Source: JBEKYH01 sp049511115
GTDB taxonomy: Bacteria; Planctomycetota; Phycisphaerae; Tepidisphaerales; Tepidisphaeraceae
DNA: 7,108 nt
Direction of reading: 5' to 3'
Assembly: GCA_049511115.1 (NCBI GenBank)
Contig: JBEKYH010000266.1
Span: forward strand, 1-7,108
In this document: positions 1 to 7,108 of the stretch, piece after piece
Layout of the letters: each line of letters starts with the position of its first letter
Position numbering within the stretch: position 1 is the first letter of the stretch
Notes under the pieces: model-generated
Told to the model about the DNA's origin: nothing
Seen by the model: the letters and a program-made list of their open reading frames with translations, nothing else
The model's database searches: none
Made by a program: the position numbers and the translations under genes

Positions 1-1298
1 CCGCCGTTCCAAAGCTGCCAATTCATTTTGTATTGCTGCGGATAACGCAGCAGGTCGGCGTATCCGTGACGGCGATTGAGCTGGTCACGCACATTCACAT
101 GCGTGGGATGGAACGGGAGGCCCATCTGCTCCATCCAATATTTGGTTGTGAGCCGGAAATTCAGGCCGGTGTCCACGGCGTTCTGAATGACCGAATCAGG
201 CAGCCCCTTGACGCGAAGATCGAGCTTGATGCCGGAAGCCTGCCCCTTCATCAATTGAAAGATTTCGCGCCAAAACCCTTCCTGTTCACTGGGTTTCAAA
301 CCGGATTCATCGTGCATGCGGAATTGAATGCCGTCGATATTCGGAACTACCCTGAGAAAATGGCTTAGCGCCGCCTTGGTATACGGAATGAGATTCTCCG
401 CCGTCATCCCCCACACCAGGCTCGGCGTCGGCTTTAAGAGGGAATCGTTGGCCCCAGGCATTCCGCCGCCTTGGACATTGCCCCGGTAAATGTGATCCCA
501 GATTCCGACACTAAAACTTATCCCGCGATCATGCGACATCTGGATGAGGCGGTTCAGCGCTTTGAGGTTGCGATCTTGCTGCTGGGGCGTGATGCCGATC
601 ATGCGAACGTCGGGGAAACCATCCGTATCGAAGAAGTAGGGATAACACGGCGCCAGAAATCCGCCATTTTCATACCCGAAGATCACAACGATGGAGTTGA
701 ATCGGTTCTCGGCCAGATTGTCGAGATAGCGAGTCCAGTAGGCTTCATCGTAAAAGCGGCTTTCCCAGTAGGCGCGGTTCATCGCAAATAGAGACACCCC
801 ACGGTTCTTCACGTCCGCTGTCTCCGTCGTATCGCGCAACTCACTGAAGGGCGCAGCGCGATCCGCGCTCCAGCCGATGCGATCGGCGGCATCCAGCTCC
901 GCGTACATCAGGCCGCGATCATCCGAGCCGGCCAGCACCCATGCCGGCTTGCCGTGATATTCTGTCTTCCAAACGACCAGCCCTTCCGGCGACTGGGGAA
1001 GAGCATGATTGGCGGCTTTGAGCATCCGCTCCGCCGGTCCGTTTTTGCCAACGACACCGGCGATGAGCAGCGTCTTGCCCGTTGCGCCGTCGAGTGAATC
1101 GGCCTGCTGTATGGACAATTGCTTGTCGTGGAGGGCGAGAGTGATCTTCGCCGCACCATGCAAAGCTGGGGCGGATGGCGCCGCATCAGTAATGAAGGAA
1201 ACGTCTGCGATGTCGGCGGCGTGACAAACAACGGCGGCGCCCAACACAAGTCCCGTCGCCATGAGCACCCAAGTCAACACTCCGCTATTTGTTCGCAT
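1..1298 (-). CDS. putative secreted glycosidase with GH67/GH20-type N-terminal domain and TIM barrel (C-terminus cut by left edge)
   Basis: The frame is open from ATG 1298 to the window edge: 432 full codons with no stop, ending mid-codon after LWNG. Residues 1-27 form a signal peptide (WVLMATGLVLGAAVV core, cleavage near CHA). Residues about 30-145 look like the small alpha/beta domain that precedes the catalytic barrel in GH67, GH20 and GH84 enzymes: LLIAG at 77-81, then WVLAGSDDRGLMYAELDAAD at 120-139, the usual 'strand, gap, helix' ending. A barrel seems to begin near residue 164 (KNRGVSLF, then YLDNLAENRFNSIVVIFGYE at 191-210). Later barrel strands include FSVGIWDH (262-269) and IQFRMHDESG (324-333). 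D330/E331, and E390 in YWMEQMG, are acidic residues at strand ends that could be catalytic; this is inference. The family resembles uncharacterised 'alpha-glucuronidase-like' proteins, but I cannot assign a GH number or substrate. GGAGGA lies 4 bases before the ATG. It is the last visible gene of the operon. Confidence 0.8.
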   Translation of the reverse strand, partial: MRTNSGVLTWVLMATGLVLGAAVVCHAADIADVSFITDAAPSAPALHGAAKITLALHDKQLSIQQADSLDGATGKTLLIAGVVGKNGPAERMLKAANHALPQSPEGLVVWKTEYHGKPAWVLAGSDDRGLMYAELDAADRIGWSADRAAPFSELRDTTETADVKNRGVSLFAMNRAYWESRFYDEAYWTRYLDNLAENRFNSIVVIFGYENGGFLAPCYPYFFDTDGFPDVRMIGITPQQQDRNLKALNRLIQMSHDRGISFSVGIWDHIYRGNVQGGGMPGANDSLLKPTPSLVWGMTAENLIPYTKAALSHFLRVVPNIDGIQFRMHDESGLKPSEQEGFWREIFQLMKGQASGIKLDLRVKGLPDSVIQNAVDTGLNFRLTTKYWMEQMGLPFHPTHVNVRDQLNRRHGYADLLRYPQQYKMNWQLWNG

Positions 1299-1302
1299 AC
1301 GA

Positions 1303-1308
1303 TCCTCC
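1303..1308 (-). promoter_or_regulatory. ribosome binding site of the GH67-like gene
   Basis: GGAGGA on the minus strand lies 4 bases before ATG 1298, within the 15-base gap after the preceding TAG stop. The match to the anti-Shine-Dalgarno sequence is strong and the spacing slightly short. It fixes the start of this edge-truncated gene. Confidence 0.75.
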
Positions 1309-1313
1309 GATGA

Positions 1314-2870
1314 CTACTGCCCCGCCGCACCGACATGTAATGCGACCGGACCGTTGCCCCACTGCGCGGGGGGCGTCAGTTGAGCTGTTCCATTGCCGAT
1401 GGTCCGGGCGGCCTGCCGTCGGCCCGTGAAGGGGTGAAACCATTCCGCGTTGAGCGATCCGGGGATTCCTTGCAGGTTCAAAGTGAATGGCGCGGCTGTG
1501 TTGAGAAACACCACGTATTCCCTTCCCGGGTCAGCCAGGCAATAACCATCGCTCGTCACGCCCTCCGCAGGCGTCATCCGCCAATATCCAACGCCGTCGA
1601 AGAATTCTCGCAGATGTTTGAAGTACGCGTATCCGGGTGGCGTATCTTGGGGACGAATTACGTCCCATGCGGTATAGGTGTAGTAATAAGCGCCAAACCC
1701 GCCTGCCATGTAAACTTCCCATGCGCGGCGGCAGACCTCCTCCGGTGATTGTGCGACGCTGTAAGTCTTGTCGTTAAGGCCTTTGGGTCCGTGCTCGTAG
1801 CCGAACTCGGTGTTGATGACAGGCCACGCATTCTGCTGGAGATGATCGAGCATTGTCGCCCGCCACTTTGTGTGCTGCTGATCTGAGCGGTAATCGAGCA
1901 GGGCGTTATAGACGCCGCGATCGTAAGTCGCGTGGTCGTCGTGGACCGTTAATAGACGCCGGTAGGGGTCATTGGCGCGGATGAACTGCAGCCGTCCAAT
2001 TTTGTAATTCATATCTTTTTCATAGTTCGCTTCCTTGGCCAGATCCCAGGTCACATTGGGATACGCAGAATAACGGGCGATGAGCCATCGGAAATAGAGA
2101 TCATCTTCCGGGCTGCCATTCGCCGGCCAATTCACCTTTTTGTTGTAGACCTTCATCAGAATGTGCGCGATGATTCCGCGCCGATACATCGCGTCGATCA
2201 CTCGGTCGTAGTGCTGCCAATAAGGCAAATTGAAGCGGGAATGGTCCGGCTTTTCGTCGGTGCCTTCCCAGGCAAACAGCGGCGGCGGCCCGAAATCGTC
2301 ATCACCCGTTTTGCCTTTCCGCCAGGTGGTGTCGTGGGCGTAGGCGTTGAGGATGATGAAATTGAATCCGTAAGAGGCAATTTTATCGAGGAAGGGATTG
2401 ATGGTCTTTAGTTCTGGATCGGTTGAATCAAGTGCCCAGAGCCAGTCGCATTCATAGCCCATCGGAAAAAAATGAGCGCCATCCTCGAATATGAACTGGT
2501 GGGGATGCTGCGGGTCTACGCGTAAGCCGCCATGTATATCCGCTGATGGATTTGCCACGCATTGGAATGAACTTTCTTGACGATCTAACCCGGCCTCGGC
2601 GCTGTGCGTCAGGATCCGCCACGATCCCTCGATTGTGGGCGAGAAACGCACCTTCCAAATTCCGTCGCCGTCATAGAAGCCGGCCACCGTCAGCTTAATT
2701 CCCTGGGGGCCGGTGACTTCGGCGGAAAGCGAAACTTCAAAAGGATTGCCCTGATTACTTTTGGCGGCATATGCGAAATCATGCGGCTGCCAACGGGGCA
2801 CCTGCAGCTCGGCAGCGACTACCGGCGAGCAAAGCCAGAGAAGAATGCCAGCAATCATTCGCATGTGCAT
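1314..2870 (-). CDS. secreted DUF5060/DUF4038 glycoside hydrolase-like protein (clan GH-A type)
   Basis: Probable exported glycosidase of 518 residues; substrate unknown. A signal peptide covers residues 1-20 (MIAGILLWLC core, cleavage probably after VAA). DUF5060 spans about 22-105 (FEVSLSAEVTG, IWKVRFSP, EGSWRILT) and aligns well with the first gene of this cluster. A DUF4038-like TIM barrel follows at about 120-425 (FFPMGYECDWLWALD; YGFNFIILNAY), then a C-terminal beta domain at about 433-515 (EYVVFL, AEWFHPFTGRR) like the putative collagen-binding domain PF12904. Putative catalytic residues are E280 in WDLAKEAN (acid/base, strand 4 position) and E355 in VINTEFGYE (nucleophile, strand 7 position); HDDH at 310-313 may line the site. 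These signatures differ from the GADR/NGEP pair of the first gene, so the two are not simple duplicates. The ATG at 2870 has GAGGT 6 bases upstream; a second in-frame ATG at 2864 would lie 12 bases from it and is less likely. The stop is TAG, 15 bases before the next start. Confidence 0.88.
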   Translation of the reverse strand: MHMRMIAGILLWLCSPVVAAELQVPRWQPHDFAYAAKSNQGNPFEVSLSAEVTGPQGIKLTVAGFYDGDGIWKVRFSPTIEGSWRILTHSAEAGLDRQESSFQCVANPSADIHGGLRVDPQHPHQFIFEDGAHFFPMGYECDWLWALDSTDPELKTINPFLDKIASYGFNFIILNAYAHDTTWRKGKTGDDDFGPPPLFAWEGTDEKPDHSRFNLPYWQHYDRVIDAMYRRGIIAHILMKVYNKKVNWPANGSPEDDLYFRWLIARYSAYPNVTWDLAKEANYEKDMNYKIGRLQFIRANDPYRRLLTVHDDHATYDRGVYNALLDYRSDQQHTKWRATMLDHLQQNAWPVINTEFGYEHGPKGLNDKTYSVAQSPEEVCRRAWEVYMAGGFGAYYYTYTAWDVIRPQDTPPGYAYFKHLREFFDGVGYWRMTPAEGVTSDGYCLADPGREYVVFLNTAAPFTLNLQGIPGSLNAEWFHPFTGRRQAARTIGNGTAQLTPPAQWGNGPVALHVGAAGQ

Positions 2871-2876
2871 CGTACG

Positions 2877-2881
2877 ACCTC
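2877..2881 (-). promoter_or_regulatory. ribosome binding site of the 518-residue DUF5060/DUF4038 gene
   Basis: GAGGT on the minus strand lies 6 bases before ATG 2870 and directly follows the TAA stop of the rhamnosidase gene, from which it is separated by a single base. Its spacing favours ATG 2870 over the second ATG at 2864. Confidence 0.7.
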
Positions 2882-2882
2882 G

Positions 2883-5612
2883 TTATCGAAGGGAAGCGCC
2901 AAACGTGTAATCTCCAGAGCCAACTTCGTAGTCAGCGCGGGAACTGTTCATTTTCAGAAATCTCACACCTGCGGCGGAGGCGGCCGGCTTGCCGCCTTCG
3001 GTGACGGATTCGTTGCTAGATGCCGGAACACTAACCGTCGCCGTAGTATTGGGCGGAATAACCACATGTAGGGTGATGTGATTGGAGTCAAGTTTCCACT
3101 CGCTGATAATCTTGCCGCGTACGGAATCATAACCAGCCTTCACTTCGGTCAAATCTCCGACGACGGTTGGATGAATGATGATGTGGGCATATCCGGGCTT
3201 TTCAGGGTCCGGCTGAATACCGGCCAGGTCGTGGAAAAACCATTCGACAATGTCGCCGAGCATCAACTGGATTTGCGAATTGTCTCGATTGGCGTCCCAT
3301 GTTTCGCACAAGGCCGTCGCGCCCATCTTTAGTTGGTAGCCGTAACCGGGATTGTCCGTCTGGTTGTTAATCAAATAGATCACGTCGGAGCGTCCACCGC
3401 TTGCCAGGGCGCGGAGCATGTACGGCAGGCCGATCTCGCCGACCGTCATCCCGTATTTGCCCTGCTTCAGATCGGCCACGAGATTATCTAAAACCGCGGC
3501 CCGATGCGCGGGTTCCACCAGCCCAAGGTCCAGCGCGAACGAATTGGAGGCTTGCGATCCCGATCCATACTGATTTGTTTCCGGATGAAAAAATGCTGCG
3601 TTGAAGGCATCGCGAATTTTCGCCGCCAGCAAATCCTCGGCCGCGGCTTCCTGGGAATTCCCAAGAAGCTTTGCCGAATGGGCCAGCGCTTCCACATCCT
3701 GATAGTAGATGGCAGTCGAGATCAACTCCGGCGTTTTATCCACGATGGCCCTCTTCCCCGACCAGTCGCCGATGCCCTTGGCCGCAATCTCATTCTTTGC
3801 CTGACTGGTCAGGTGGTCCAAATATCGTTTCATCATCGGGTAATTTCGCCGAAGCACCTCCAGATCCCCTGTCGCTTCATATTCCTGCCACGGCATCAGG
3901 ACTCCGGAACTGCCCCACTCGATGGAGTCGCGCCACTTGGGCGGAAACACGGGATATTCTGGCACGCTGGTGGGAATTAAGCCGTCGGCCAACTGACAGT
4001 CTGCCATGTCGGCGATGACCTTGTTCGCTAAAGGGCGCATATCGAAGTTGTAGTAAAGGGACGGCCCGTGCAGGTGATCCTGTTCGAGCCAGCCGAGCCG
4101 CTCGCGGTGGGGGCAATCGGAGATGACGCTCATCATGTTGCTGACTTCCGCCCAGTGGATCATGTTGTAGATGCGATTAAACAAATCGTTCGAACATGAG
4201 AATTCTCCCGCCGGCGAAACCGAGGAATGAACGACAACGCCTTCAATCGAATCCACAGTTGGAACTTCGCCGTCAGCCGCTGCGGGAATACATTCCACTT
4301 GGAGATAGCGATCTCCGCAGTAATAGAATTTCGAGGCGTAAGTCTCCTCACCCTTGCCAACCAGCGTGTACTGACTCCAGGCTTTGCCGTTGTAATTGTT
4401 GCGAAATAGCGAACCATCGGGCATGACCAGTTCATCGGGCGTTACTCGAATCATAGACCCGGCCGGGCCATGCACGGTGAATCGAGTCATGTGCGACGCT
4501 TCCTGGCCGAGATCGTAGACCGTGACGTTTGGTTTGATCGTCTTTTGGCTCACGGGTGAATGCACTTCAAACGCGCGGATAGGCGGAGCGGAGCGTGAAA
4601 TGCCTCTCAATTCGCCTCCTGGTCCGGTCGACAGTTCGGCGGCAGCCCACTTCGATTCGTCAAAGCCTGATTTGTCCCATCCCTTTTGTTCAAGCCGCGC
4701 GTCCCAGTCTTCGCCGCCGTATACGCTGGAAAATGTCATCGGGCTGACCCCGGCATGCCAATGCTCGTCCGTTCCCACGATCGTCACGGAACCATCCGCA
4801 TATTCGAGACGAATTCGCGCGATGACCTGCAAGGGGCCGATGTTTCGTTCAAACTTGGCGTATCTTCCTCCCTTGGCGACGCGGTACATGCCGTTGCCCA
4901 AAAGGATTCCGACGGCGTTTGATCCTTCATGAATGAGCGGTGTCACGTCGTAGGTGTCGTACAAGCAGGTCTTGTTATATTCCGTCCAGCCGGGCGTCAG
5001 CAGGTCTGCAGTTACATTGCTGCCGTTTAGCTTCATTTCGTATTGGCCCAGCCCGCAGATATTGACCGTGGCCCGCTTCAGACCTGACTTTGCCGAGAAC
5101 TCACCGCGAAGCAGCGAAGTGCTGTTGTCATTCCCCTTGATTCTCGTTGGAGCCGTAATCCACTTCGACTGCCAGTCTGCGGGCGTCAGTACGCCCATTG
5201 TCCAGCATGCCGGCGCACTCCAGTCCGATGCTGTGTCCTTGCCGTCCCAAACCCGCACCTTCCACCAGGCGACCTCGTCCGATTGCAGCGGCTTACCAAG
5301 ATACGAAATCTGGTTCGTCTGATTGGATATGACCTTCCCCGAATCCCACAAATCACCCCGATCTTGTCCCAGTAACTCCGGCGAAGAGGCAACGACGATT
5401 TGATAGGCGCTCTGCGTCAGGTCGCGCGAGGCTGCGTCGCTAGTTTGCAAAATCCAATCGAGCTTTGGGTTCGTGGAATCGATTCCCATCGGGTCAGTGC
5501 GAAAGTCGCATAGCAGGTGGACCGGTGTCATGGTTCCCGCTCTGGCGTCCGCTGCAACGCACGCCACACCAACCAATAAAACCCGAACGATTTGGGAGAA
5601 ACGATTCCTCAT
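2883..5612 (-). CDS. secreted alpha-L-rhamnosidase, GH78 family
   Basis: Expected to hydrolyse terminal alpha-L-rhamnose by inversion, outside the cytoplasm. The protein has 909 residues, normal for bacterial GH78. A signal peptide covers residues 1-25 (arginines, then LLVGVACVA, cleavage probably after ARA). Domains in order: an N-terminal Ig-like domain at about 28-140 (PMGIDSTNPKLDW, then WWKVRVWDG at 116-124); the rhamnosidase N domain at about 165-340 (LNGSNV, GNGMYR, YGGEDWDAR); a concanavalin-like beta domain at about 355-465 (YDLGQ, YYCGDRYLQVE); the (alpha/alpha)6 catalytic barrel at about 470-800; and the C-terminal beta domain to about 880. Active-site signatures are DCPHRERLGWLEQ (499-511), DSIEWGS (562-568) and CETWD (769-773). 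By family comparison E504 or E510 is the likely general acid and E770 the likely general base. I chose ATG 5612 because GGAAGGGA precedes it and it starts a proper signal peptide; an in-frame ATG at 5657 would add 15 polar residues and overlap the upstream gene. It ends with TAA, 12 bases before the next gene. Confidence 0.95.
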   Translation of the reverse strand: MRNRFSQIVRVLLVGVACVAADARAGTMTPVHLLCDFRTDPMGIDSTNPKLDWILQTSDAASRDLTQSAYQIVVASSPELLGQDRGDLWDSGKVISNQTNQISYLGKPLQSDEVAWWKVRVWDGKDTASDWSAPACWTMGVLTPADWQSKWITAPTRIKGNDNSTSLLRGEFSAKSGLKRATVNICGLGQYEMKLNGSNVTADLLTPGWTEYNKTCLYDTYDVTPLIHEGSNAVGILLGNGMYRVAKGGRYAKFERNIGPLQVIARIRLEYADGSVTIVGTDEHWHAGVSPMTFSSVYGGEDWDARLEQKGWDKSGFDESKWAAAELSTGPGGELRGISRSAPPIRAFEVHSPVSQKTIKPNVTVYDLGQEASHMTRFTVHGPAGSMIRVTPDELVMPDGSLFRNNYNGKAWSQYTLVGKGEETYASKFYYCGDRYLQVECIPAAADGEVPTVDSIEGVVVHSSVSPAGEFSCSNDLFNRIYNMIHWAEVSNMMSVISDCPHRERLGWLEQDHLHGPSLYYNFDMRPLANKVIADMADCQLADGLIPTSVPEYPVFPPKWRDSIEWGSSGVLMPWQEYEATGDLEVLRRNYPMMKRYLDHLTSQAKNEIAAKGIGDWSGKRAIVDKTPELISTAIYYQDVEALAHSAKLLGNSQEAAAEDLLAAKIRDAFNAAFFHPETNQYGSGSQASNSFALDLGLVEPAHRAAVLDNLVADLKQGKYGMTVGEIGLPYMLRALASGGRSDVIYLINNQTDNPGYGYQLKMGATALCETWDANRDNSQIQLMLGDIVEWFFHDLAGIQPDPEKPGYAHIIIHPTVVGDLTEVKAGYDSVRGKIISEWKLDSNHITLHVVIPPNTTATVSVPASSNESVTEGGKPAASAAGVRFLKMNSSRADYEVGSGDYTFGASLR

Positions 5613-5614
5613 TT

Positions 5615-7108
5615 TCAATTTCCCTTCCGGGTTTGTTTTCCCACGAACAACACCCATGGGCCGCCGTCCGGCGCATACGTCTTCAGTTCATGGCCGCTCG
5701 TCTTTCCGCCCTCGGTCCACAACCCGGTCTTGGGATTGAACCAGCGATAGGTCAAACTCTCTTGCAGTCCCGATACAGTGGTGTCGCCGCCTTGTTCGAG
5801 ATAGACGCAATAGAACTTTCCGGCGATTCCCACGCATGGCCTTCCGCCGGCCAATTCCGGGTGTTTGGTCATGTCCGCAAACTCGTACCCCGCAAACGCC
5901 GCGGAAATGTGTCCCACGTATTGGCTCCCCTCTTTCTTGATCGCCTCGCGCCAGCTTTCATTGTCCATCGCCCACTTCGGCCATCCCGGTTCATCGGGAA
6001 ATAATTTCCATTGCCACAGCGCCGCCACGCCGTAGACCACACCCATCGTCCCGCCCGCGGTTAGATTCGACCACGCCTCGTTCCCCTGCCACCAGCCGGC
6101 CGCACGTTGCGGATCACCGATTCCCTCGTAAGTCGGCTCTCCATTCGCCACCGCTTTCGTCGGCAGGTTGTCGTGCATCAGCGATACCTTGCTGACATTA
6201 TGAACGCCATTATGTCCCGTCTGGCACCACTGGAAATCGAGCCAATCTGCGTCCTGATGCGATCGATTGCCATGCCCGGTCGGATTGCTGGGATTCGAGC
6301 CATCGGCCGGGCTGTAGTGAATTCCCACCGGCTGGTGATAGGCGTCCTCTTTATGAATTTCGACGCCGCCCGCCTCGACACTTGGCTCAAGTCCTGTGCG
6401 ATCCGCGCCAACCAGCCAGATGGCAGGCGACGCGCCAAAACGCGCCACGAGATACCGGCAGTATCGAGCGTATTCTGCGGGCACCGCGTCGCGGCCCAAT
6501 GCACCGAGCCCCTTCCATCCATATCCCTGGAACACCGGCTGATAAACGGGAACGATTCCGTGATCTACCAGGATCGACATTAGCTTATCCATGTACTGGA
6601 AGTAGCTGATGTTCATTTGATTGATATGCCCGGACGGCAAATCTTCAAAGCCCACATCGAAACCGCCAACCGATGTCCGATCGCGCGGCCCGGTCGCCCT
6701 TCGATCCGGCTGGATGCTCATCAGAAGCACGGCATCAAAGCCCTTGCTCTGACGGTCATCGGCATACACTCCGACCGATTCGACGGTGCCTCGCCACGGC
6801 AAAGACCAGGCAGTGTCGCCCACAACCAGGAATGGTGTGCCGTCGGCGTAAATCACATTGCGATGGCCTGGCGACATTCCGAGCAATCCATGTTTGAGCA
6901 GCGGGTTTGATCCCGTGTAAGCAGTCGCATTGAGCGAGCCTTCTTTGCCATCAAGTCCCGAATCCGATGCCTGAGAACAAACGCTCCGCCAAGTCCACTG
7001 CCCGATGACGGGCGGCGAAAATCGCACGCGCCAAATCTTGGCTCCATCCCAGAACGCGGGGCGATGGATCTTCATATGATTGGAACCGGTAAACTCCACG
7101 GAAAGGCT
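5615..7108 (-). CDS. DUF5060/DUF4038 glycosidase, GH140 apiosidase-like (N-terminus missing, runs off right edge)
   Basis: Probable exported glycoside hydrolase. The reading frame is open to the window edge (first full codon AGC at 7108) and ends with TGA at 5617-5615; 497 residues are visible. Numbered from the edge, residues 1-60 are the end of a DUF5060 beta-sandwich (IWRVRFSP, GQWTW). Residues about 85-390 look like the DUF4038 TIM barrel (VVGDTAW at 96-101). A C-terminal beta domain at about 400-497 (YRWFNPKTG) resembles the putative collagen-binding domain that often follows DUF4038. The motif WLVGADR (231-237) matches the GGDR-type acid/base site of GH140, pointing to D236; NGEPTYE (322-328) matches the nucleophile strand, pointing to E324. 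GH140 enzymes release apiose from rhamnogalacturonan-II; that specificity is only inferred here. A GTG at 7099 is not the start, because residues before it (SLS) still align with DUF5060. The signal peptide would lie outside the window. The stop is 2 bases before the next ATG. Confidence 0.85.
   Translation of the reverse strand, partial: SLSVEFTGSNHMKIHRPAFWDGAKIWRVRFSPPVIGQWTWRSVCSQASDSGLDGKEGSLNATAYTGSNPLLKHGLLGMSPGHRNVIYADGTPFLVVGDTAWSLPWRGTVESVGVYADDRQSKGFDAVLLMSIQPDRRATGPRDRTSVGGFDVGFEDLPSGHINQMNISYFQYMDKLMSILVDHGIVPVYQPVFQGYGWKGLGALGRDAVPAEYARYCRYLVARFGASPAIWLVGADRTGLEPSVEAGGVEIHKEDAYHQPVGIHYSPADGSNPSNPTGHGNRSHQDADWLDFQWCQTGHNGVHNVSKVSLMHDNLPTKAVANGEPTYEGIGDPQRAAGWWQGNEAWSNLTAGGTMGVVYGVAALWQWKLFPDEPGWPKWAMDNESWREAIKKEGSQYVGHISAAFAGYEFADMTKHPELAGGRPCVGIAGKFYCVYLEQGGDTTVSGLQESLTYRWFNPKTGLWTEGGKTSGHELKTYAPDGGPWVLFVGKQTRKGN
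5621..5628 (-). promoter_or_regulatory. ribosome binding site of the GH78 gene
   Basis: On the minus strand the sequence GGAAGGGA lies 8 bases before ATG 5612. It sits inside the last codons of the upstream gene (CGG AAG GGA AAT TGA), whose stop is only 2 bases before the ATG. This suits translational coupling and decides the start in favour of 5612 over the upstream ATG at 5657. Confidence 0.75.

Larger units (their letters stand above)
1..7108 (-). other. probable single operon for exported glycan-degrading enzymes
   Basis: Four genes run in the same direction with gaps of 2, 12 and 15 bases. None of the gaps can hold a promoter or a rho-independent terminator. All three visible N-termini are signal peptides and all four products look like glycoside hydrolases, one clearly GH78. 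The promoter must lie beyond the right edge, and the operon may continue past the left edge. Joint action on a rhamnose-bearing plant glycan is inference from the GH78 and GH140-like members. Confidence 0.8.

Noticed and set aside
33..791. Two plus-strand open frames (33-368 and 471-791)
   Set aside because: Both are antisense to the GH67-like gene, whose minus-strand frame is open throughout, starts with a ribosome site and signal peptide, and reads as a sensible protein.
908..1249. Minus-strand open frame of 113 codons
   Set aside because: It is another frame of the same strand as the GH67-like gene; its product is rich in Arg, Ser and Pro and has no domain.
2829..2831. Possible lipoprotein cysteine in the signal peptide of the 518-residue protein (LWLC, Cys14)
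   Set aside because: The residue before the cysteine is leucine, not Gly, Ala or Ser, so it is not a proper lipobox; cleavage after VAA is more likely.
2604..3071. Plus-strand open frame of 155 codons spanning a gene junction
   Set aside because: It is antisense to the end of the rhamnosidase and the start of the next gene, and its translation shows only low-complexity basic sequence.
3504..3980. Plus-strand open frame of 158 codons
   Set aside because: It lies antisense inside the catalytic domain of the GH78 gene and has no domain signature; it is a shadow of a moderately GC-rich gene.
5613..5657. Upstream in-frame ATG of the GH78 gene at 5657
   Set aside because: It would overlap the preceding gene by 43 bases and put 15 polar residues before the signal peptide, and a better start with a ribosome site exists at 5612.
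5465..6004. Plus-strand open frame of 179 codons
   Set aside because: It lies antisense across the end of the GH140-like gene and the start of the GH78 gene, both with clear family motifs. Its product is arginine- and proline-rich with no recognisable domain.
6107..6583. Plus-strand open frame of 158 codons
   Set aside because: It is antisense to the DUF4038 barrel of the first gene, with no family resemblance.
7097..7099. GTG as the start of the first gene
   Set aside because: The frame continues to the window edge and the preceding residues still align with DUF5060 of the 518-residue paralogue, so the true start is outside the window.

Overview
The window holds four co-directional genes, all on the minus strand, packed almost end to end. 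The genes at the two ends run off the window. Transcription runs from high to low coordinates: (1) a DUF5060/DUF4038 protein resembling GH140 apiosidases, missing its N-terminus at the right edge; (2) a complete GH78-type alpha-L-rhamnosidase of 909 residues; (3) a second, complete DUF5060/DUF4038 protein of 518 residues; (4) the first 432 residues of a large glycosidase-like protein with a GH67/GH20-type N-terminal domain and the start of a TIM barrel, cut by the left edge. The gaps between them are 2, 12 and 15 bases. There is no gene-free stretch longer than 15 bases, so no room for an RNA gene, promoter island, repeat array or mobile element.

The three genes whose starts are visible each begin with a Sec-type signal peptide and each has a purine-rich Shine-Dalgarno sequence 4 to 8 bases before the ATG. 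The layout therefore reads as one operon for exported glycan-degrading enzymes. Rhamnosidase and an apiosidase-like enzyme together suggest a rhamnose- and possibly apiose-bearing plant glycan, such as rhamnogalacturonan-II, other pectic side chains or plant glycosides. The substrate is inference. No transporter, SusC/SusD pair, sulfatase, polysaccharide lyase or regulator lies in the window.

The organism cannot be named from this sequence. Moderately high G+C (judged by eye), clear Shine-Dalgarno sites, many secreted glycosidases without SusCD, and DUF5060/DUF4038 proteins fit a Gram-negative polysaccharide degrader of the Planctomycetota/Verrucomicrobiota/Acidobacteriota kind, but this is a weak guess.

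The points most worth a second look are the uncharacterised GH67-like protein at the left edge, the two DUF5060/DUF4038 paralogues that carry different putative catalytic signatures in one operon, and a variant active-site motif in the rhamnosidase. I saw no evidence of a wholly new type of system.
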